Below are positions 5,262-8,738 of a stretch of 8,738 nt of DNA, piece by piece. The position numbers and the translations under genes were made by a program. The notes below the pieces were generated by a model. That model was given only the letters and a program-made list of their open reading frames with translations. It searched no databases and was not told where the DNA came from. Origin of the DNA: CAIQJJ01 sp964606085 (GTDB lineage Bacteria > Chloroflexota > Anaerolineae > Anaerolineales > UBA4823). The DNA is taken from assembly GCA_964606085.1 (NCBI GenBank), contig CAZSFD010000134.1, positions 1 through 8,738 of the forward strand, given 5' to 3'. Every line of letters starts with the position of its first letter. Positions within the stretch are counted from its first letter, which is position 1.

Positions 5262-5581
5262 TGACCAACGCGACAATCTGGCTGACGATGTTTTTGGCGG
5301 GGGCGCTCACCTTTCTGACGCGCCTGTCGTTCATCGCCCTGTGGGGGCGGTGGATGCCGCCCGAATGGTTGCGGCGTGCCTTGCGTTACGTGCCGCCAGC
5401 GGTGTTGACCGCGATCATCTTTCCCGAAGTCTTGATCCGCGAGGGGGCTTTTAACCCATTCAGCCCGCGCCTGTTGGCGGGGCTGGTGGCGGCGCTGGTG
5501 GCCTGGCGCACGAAAAATATCGTCTGGACGATTTTAGCCGGGATGGGGGCGTTGCTGGTGTTACAGGCGTTCTGGCTTTAA
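5261..5581 (+). CDS. azlD: AzlD family branched-chain amino acid exporter, small subunit
   Basis: A 106-residue membrane protein, the usual AzlD size, with about four hydrophobic segments. The typical motifs are LTFLTRLSF (16-24), LRYVPPAVLTAIIFPEVL (41-58) and AWRTKNIVWTILAGMGALL (81-99). It pairs with AzlC to form the two-component exporter. The start at 5261 shares one base with the azlC stop, which implies translational coupling; an in-frame start at 5237 would lie inside azlC and is not preferred. At its 3' end it overlaps the convergent repeat-protein gene by 21 bp, and no terminator is visible between them. Confidence 0.93.
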   Translation: MTNATIWLTMFLAGALTFLTRLSFIALWGRWMPPEWLRRALRYVPPAVLTAIIFPEVLIREGAFNPFSPRLLAGLVAALVAWRTKNIVWTILAGMGALLVLQAFWL

Positions 5582-8434
5582 CCGCCGCAAGCCTGCGAAG
5601 AGCAATCCCAGGCAAAGCAAACCGGCGGCCAGCCAGGCTGCCCACGGCGAGGCTGGCTGGGCGGTGAAGTGGGTTACTTGAACTGCCGTCGGCCCGGCTT
5701 CATCGCCAACGGTCCAATCGGAGAAGCCCGTGACCCCGTTGCGGGTGATCGTATTGTTGTCGGCGTCGAAGGCCGACATGACGCAATCCCAGGCGCTGCC
5801 ATCGTAGCGGCAGACTTTGTCGTTGACGGTGGGCACGAAGGGAGCGGTGAAGGTGATATTGAACTCGAAGCCGCTGGCCGGGCTGCCGGTGCTGTTGAGG
5901 CCTTCGATTTCCCAATAGTAGTTCACGCTCAACGGAGCCGTGACATGGGGGTGATTGCGGTTGAAGCGTTGGATGTTAATTTGACTCAAATCCCCCGTTG
6001 TTGTGACCGTGATGGTGATGGGGAGATTGTCGCGGTAAAACGTGTAGGTGCCTGGGCCAGTCACGCGGCGTCCCACGGCCCCGGTCCAGGCGGCAATGTT
6101 GGATGAGTAATTGTTGTTCGCTCCAACCGTCCAAAAATTGCCGCCGGCGAAGATGTCGCCATCTTCGGGGTGGGCTACCACCGCGTAACCGCTGCCATTG
6201 TTGATGCCATTTCCCAGGGGTGACCAGGTGACGCCATTCCAGCGGGCGATGCGTCTCATGGTCACGGTGCTTGTGCTGCCGGGGGGGATTGTGAGGGTGG
6301 TGAAATCGCCGGTGGCGTACAACTGCCCGGCGCTGTCGTAGGCGAGAGCGCGTACGGTGGCTGGGAAATCTGCGCCAACACTCGACCAGCTTGCGCCATC
6401 CCAGCGTGCCAGGCGTTGGATGGCATTTCCGCCAGCCGTCACAAATTGACCGCCAACATACAGATCATCGTTCTCGTCCACAATCAGCGCCCAAACGATA
6501 TTGTTCACGCCGCCGCTTAGGGTGCTCCAGGTGTTGGTGCTGCTGTTCCACGATGCCACACGGTTGACGGTGACGCCTCCCGCGGTGGTAAAACTGCCTC
6601 CGGCGTAGAGGGTGTCGGTGCTATCCACGGCTAAAGCATAGACAATGTTGTTTGTGCCGACCGTACCGCTGCCCAGGGCGTTCCAGGCTGTTCCATCCCA
6701 ACGGGCAACCCGGTTGACGGTGATGCCGGTGGCCTGGGTAAATTCGCCTCCCGCGTAGAGGTTGCCTGCGCTGTCGAACGCCAGTGCGTAAACGGTATTA
6801 TTGACCCCGTTATTGCCTGCCGTGCCGAAGACACTCCAAGAACTGCCATTCCAGCGGGCAATGCGGTTGGCCGGGGTACCCCCGGCATTGGTAAACTGTC
6901 CGCCAGCCACCAGGCTGCCATCGGGCGCGAGAGCCAGCGCGCGCACGGTGTTGTTCATCCCGCTGCCCAGGCTGTGCCAGTTGGCCCCATCCCACCGGGC
7001 GATATAGTTGACCAGGGTATTGCCGACCGTAAAAAATGCCCCACCGACATAAATGTCGCCATCGGCGGCGGCTGCCAGTGCATATACGGTGTTATCGGCG
7101 CCGTTGCCGGCTCCGGCAGGTGTAACGCCTTGCCAGGCCGCGCCATCCCATTCAGCCAGGCGCAGCAGTATTTCTGTTCCCGATGCGGCAAATATCCCGG
7201 CGGCAAACAGGTGATCGCTGCCGTTGACAGCCAATCCATACACGGTATTGTTGAGGCCATCGGCCAAACCCGCCCATGCGCTGCCATTCCAGGCCGCCAC
7301 GCGGGAGATGTTCGTTGTGCCAGCCCGGGTAAATTCTCCGGCGGCATATATCACACCCCCCGAGTCGATTGACAGCGCCCATACGGTGCCGGTGAAGCCT
7401 GAGGCCATGGCATTCCACACCGAACCATCCCAGCGGGCCACGCGATTGACCGTGAGCGATTGACCGGTATTGAAATTGGCGACCGTAAATTGTCCTCCGG
7501 CGTACAAATTGCCATTCTGATAAAGCAGTGCATAGACCGGTTGATTGACGCCGCCATTCAATCCCGACCATGCGGCGCCATCCCAGCGCGCCACCCGGTT
7601 GACGGTGTTACCGCCGGCGGTGGTGAATTGTCCCCCGGCATAAAGGCGATCTATCTCATCTACCACCAGCGCTCGAACGATGTTGTTCGTCCCGCTGCCC
7701 AGTGCAGACCAGGTCGTTCCATTCCAACGGGCGACGCGGTTGGCGCCGCTGCCATTGGCCGTGGTGAAACTACCGCCAGCATATAAGTTCCCCAGGCTGT
7801 CGCGGGCCAACGCATAAACGATATTGTTCATGCCTGTGCCCAGGGCGAACCAGTTGCTGCCATCCCAGCGCGCCACACGGTTTACCGTGACGCCGCTGGC
7901 CGTCGTAAATTGCCCGCCCACATAGACATTGCCGCCGCCGTCGAAAATGATCGCCCGCACTGCATTATTGGTGCCATTACGCAGGTTGCGCCAGGCTGTA
8001 CCGTCCCAGCGGGCGATGTTGTTGAAGGCGGCTGTGCCGATGCGGGTAAAAATGCCACCGATATACACATTGCCATCGGGGGCAACCGCCACCACATAGA
8101 CGCTGTTGTTGATATGCGGCACGTTGAAGCCCGATGACCAGTTCTCATTGCCTGGCCCAGGGGCAGATAATTCGAGCGGGGCAAATTGCGGCGCGTCGTG
8201 CGGCCCGCTGATCAGGCGATACCCTGTGGCATCGAGGCTGCCCGAAAAGCCGCGGGGCAAATTCAGGCGGCCATCAGCATTCAGCAGATCGGCCAATTGC
8301 AGGCCCGTTTGCGCGGCCAGCCGTTTTTCACTTTCCATGCTGGCCGGAGCTGCATAGCCCGGTTTCGTCTCGGCCAGGCCCAGCCAGGAGCATAAAAGCA
8401 AAATGACCAGTAAAAAGTAAGCTAAGCGTTTCAT
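5561..8434 (-). CDS. Secreted propeller-repeat surface protein with C-terminal membrane anchor
   Basis: A 957-residue exported protein. The N-terminus (MKRLAYFLLVILLLCSWLGL) is a signal peptide without a clear lipobox. Residues 60-120 form a linker. Residues about 122-785 hold 14 repeats of about 47 residues, with consensus LYAGGxFTxAGGxxVNRVAR followed by WDGxxWxxLGxGxNNxVxAL, like bacterial and Rax2-like beta-propeller repeats. Residues 786-925 form a beta-rich domain ending VTGFSDWTVGDE. A hydrophobic segment (about 929-949) and a short basic tail (RRLKPERL) end the protein, suggesting a surface anchor. Start: AGGAG 6 nt before the ATG at 8434. Upstream lie a c-di-GMP-I-like aptamer and a terminator, suggesting a role in attachment or biofilm. 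The ligand or partner is unknown, and no catalytic motif is recognised. Confidence 0.88.
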   Translation of the reverse strand: MKRLAYFLLVILLLCSWLGLAETKPGYAAPASMESEKRLAAQTGLQLADLLNADGRLNLPRGFSGSLDATGYRLISGPHDAPQFAPLELSAPGPGNENWSSGFNVPHINNSVYVVAVAPDGNVYIGGIFTRIGTAAFNNIARWDGTAWRNLRNGTNNAVRAIIFDGGGNVYVGGQFTTASGVTVNRVARWDGSNWFALGTGMNNIVYALARDSLGNLYAGGSFTTANGSGANRVARWNGTTWSALGSGTNNIVRALVVDEIDRLYAGGQFTTAGGNTVNRVARWDGAAWSGLNGGVNQPVYALLYQNGNLYAGGQFTVANFNTGQSLTVNRVARWDGSVWNAMASGFTGTVWALSIDSGGVIYAAGEFTRAGTTNISRVAAWNGSAWAGLADGLNNTVYGLAVNGSDHLFAAGIFAASGTEILLRLAEWDGAAWQGVTPAGAGNGADNTVYALAAAADGDIYVGGAFFTVGNTLVNYIARWDGANWHSLGSGMNNTVRALALAPDGSLVAGGQFTNAGGTPANRIARWNGSSWSVFGTAGNNGVNNTVYALAFDSAGNLYAGGEFTQATGITVNRVARWDGTAWNALGSGTVGTNNIVYALAVDSTDTLYAGGSFTTAGGVTVNRVASWNSSTNTWSTLSGGVNNIVWALIVDENDDLYVGGQFVTAGGNAIQRLARWDGASWSSVGADFPATVRALAYDSAGQLYATGDFTTLTIPPGSTSTVTMRRIARWNGVTWSPLGNGINNGSGYAVVAHPEDGDIFAGGNFWTVGANNNYSSNIAAWTGAVGRRVTGPGTYTFYRDNLPITITVTTTGDLSQINIQRFNRNHPHVTAPLSVNYYWEIEGLNSTGSPASGFEFNITFTAPFVPTVNDKVCRYDGSAWDCVMSAFDADNNTITRNGVTGFSDWTVGDEAGPTAVQVTHFTAQPASPWAAWLAAGLLCLGLLFAGLRRLKPERL
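6080..8071 (-). repeat. 14 tandem coding repeats of about 141 bp (propeller blades)
   Basis: Thirteen full units and one C-terminal half unit follow one another. The missing half of the last unit is supplied by INNSVYVVAVAPDG at residues 108-121, a circular-permutation (velcro) closure. Each unit contains a W-D/N-G-x-x-W core and a VN-R-hydrophobic-A-R-W strand. Some units carry insertions of 4-10 residues (units 5, 7, 9, 10, 13). At DNA level, words such as CGGGCxAxxCGGTTGACxGT recur, so slippage or recombination between units is possible. Confidence 0.85.
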
Positions 8435-8440
8435 TACCGT

Positions 8441-8445
8441 CTCCT
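8441..8445 (-). promoter_or_regulatory. Ribosome binding site of the repeat-protein gene
   Basis: AGGAG on the minus strand, 6 nt before the ATG at 8434, downstream of the leader terminator. Confidence 0.75.
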
Positions 8446-8471
8446 AAAAACAGAAAAAGTCCCTTAAACAC

Positions 8472-8516
8472 AAAAACCTCGCTTGACCTGGATCGTTTCA
8501 CGGTCAAATCACGAGG
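8472..8516 (-). terminator. Intrinsic terminator, expression platform of the riboswitch
   Basis: Minus strand: CCTCG (8512-8516) pairs with CGAGG (8477-8481), and TTGACC (8502-8507) pairs with GGTCAA (8483-8488), around a 13-nt loop. Five U residues follow (8472-8476). The bases AAAA just before the 5' arm could extend the stem onto the U-run. Its base touches the 3' strand of aptamer helix P1 (8520-8523), so the two may compete. Confidence 0.82.
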
Positions 8517-8519
8517 CTT

Positions 8520-8610
8520 TTCGGTAACCCGGCTGTCTCTTTCAGATGGTTTGCTTAAGAGACCCTAGGCTTTTCGCCCCTGTCTCACGACAGGTTTACT
8601 ATTATCGAAG
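8520..8610 (-). ncRNA. c-di-GMP-I (GEMM-I) type riboswitch aptamer
   Basis: Read on the minus strand, the order of elements matches the GEMM-I aptamer. First comes GTAAACC (8593-8599), then hairpin P1b CCTGTC/GACAGG (8579-8594) with a GTGA tetraloop of the GNRA class. The core strand GGCGAAAAGCC compares with GACGCAAAGCC in the family. P2 follows, GTCTCT/AGAGAC (8558-8563 with 8535-8540), and finally AGCCGGGTTACCGA. P1 can form from TTCG/CGAA and GTAA/TTAC. The guanine before TAAACC corresponds to the base that distinguishes c-di-GMP from cGAMP variants. Two core positions differ from the usual consensus. A terminator and a surface-protein gene follow, a common context for this class. The assignment is from recalled consensus, without a covariance search. 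Confidence 0.78.
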
Positions 8611-8638
8611 CGCTCATCGCGAGCAAAAGATTTATCTC

Positions 8639-8667
8639 ATTGTAGCAAATTGGAGGCTTTTTGTCTA
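8639..8667 (-). promoter_or_regulatory. Predicted promoter of the riboswitch/repeat-protein transcript
   Basis: Minus strand: -35 TAGACA (8662-8667), a 17-bp spacer, and -10 TACAAT (8639-8644), with a TG one base upstream (extended -10). Both boxes match five of six consensus bases. The predicted start is near 8632, giving a leader of about 200 nt that contains the whole aptamer and the terminator. Confidence 0.72.
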
Positions 8668-8677
8668 GTATCAGTAG

Positions 8678-8738
8678 ATGAAAACAGCAATTCCAAATCT
8701 GAAATCCGATTCTGCGGGCAAAGGTCCTTCTGCATGGA
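8678..8738 (+). CDS. Possible N-terminus of a divergent gene (partial, runs off right edge)
   Basis: The plus-strand frame from the ATG at 8678 is open to the edge and reads MKTAIPNLKSDSAGKGPSAW. The family is not recognised. No Shine-Dalgarno is present, but TAGTAT (8666-8671) ends 6 nt before the ATG, the same leaderless geometry as the methyltransferase at the other edge. The -35 region is weak. Only 20 codons are visible, so this could be a chance frame. Confidence 0.35.
   Translation, partial: MKTAIPNLKSDSAGKGPSAW

Noticed and set aside
6080..8071. Regularly spaced repeats of about 141 bp, considered as a CRISPR array or satellite
   Set aside because: The units are diverged, continuous in one reading frame and encode a clear protein repeat, with no identical direct repeats of 25-40 bp.

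Overview
The window looks like chromosomal DNA of a member of the Chloroflexota, most likely Anaerolineae or a related lineage. This is an inference from the moderately GC-rich composition, the style of the ArgG/ArgH/CarA and AzlCD proteins, a c-di-GMP-I type riboswitch, and a large secreted repeat protein ending in a membrane anchor and a short basic tail. No rRNA or other decisive taxonomic marker is present.

Left half (1-4440, mostly minus strand): an arginine biosynthesis operon runs right to left as argG, argH, carA. Its roughly 210-nt leader appears to be a classical ribosome-mediated attenuator. A promoter at 4400-4428 has its predicted start almost on the ATG of an 18-residue arginine-rich peptide (4334-4390). 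A sequence beginning in that peptide's stop codon can pair with the 5' arm of an intrinsic terminator (4262-4286). Beyond carA, a DNA methyltransferase gene starts at 178 and runs off the left edge. It appears to have its own promoter and a leaderless start.

Middle (4440-5581, plus strand): the translationally coupled pair azlC-azlD encodes a branched-chain amino acid exporter and is transcribed divergently from the arginine operon. It has an extended -10 promoter and a 21-bp perfect hairpin in its 5' leader.

Right half (5561-8738): a 957-residue secreted protein (minus strand) has 14 propeller-type repeats, a C-terminal beta-rich domain and a membrane anchor. It is preceded by a strong promoter, a c-di-GMP-I-like aptamer and an intrinsic terminator, so its expression is probably set by c-di-GMP through transcription termination. 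A start codon on the plus strand at 8678 may begin a divergent gene that leaves the window.

Overlaid on the genes are five palindromic repeat elements of 50-76 bp. Four of them (in carA, between argG and argH, upstream of argG, upstream of azlC) are built from words of about 7 bp, each starting with CG. One lies in frame inside carA and is translated. The fifth, of a nonamer type, supplies the last residues of ArgH and sits directly against the carA start.
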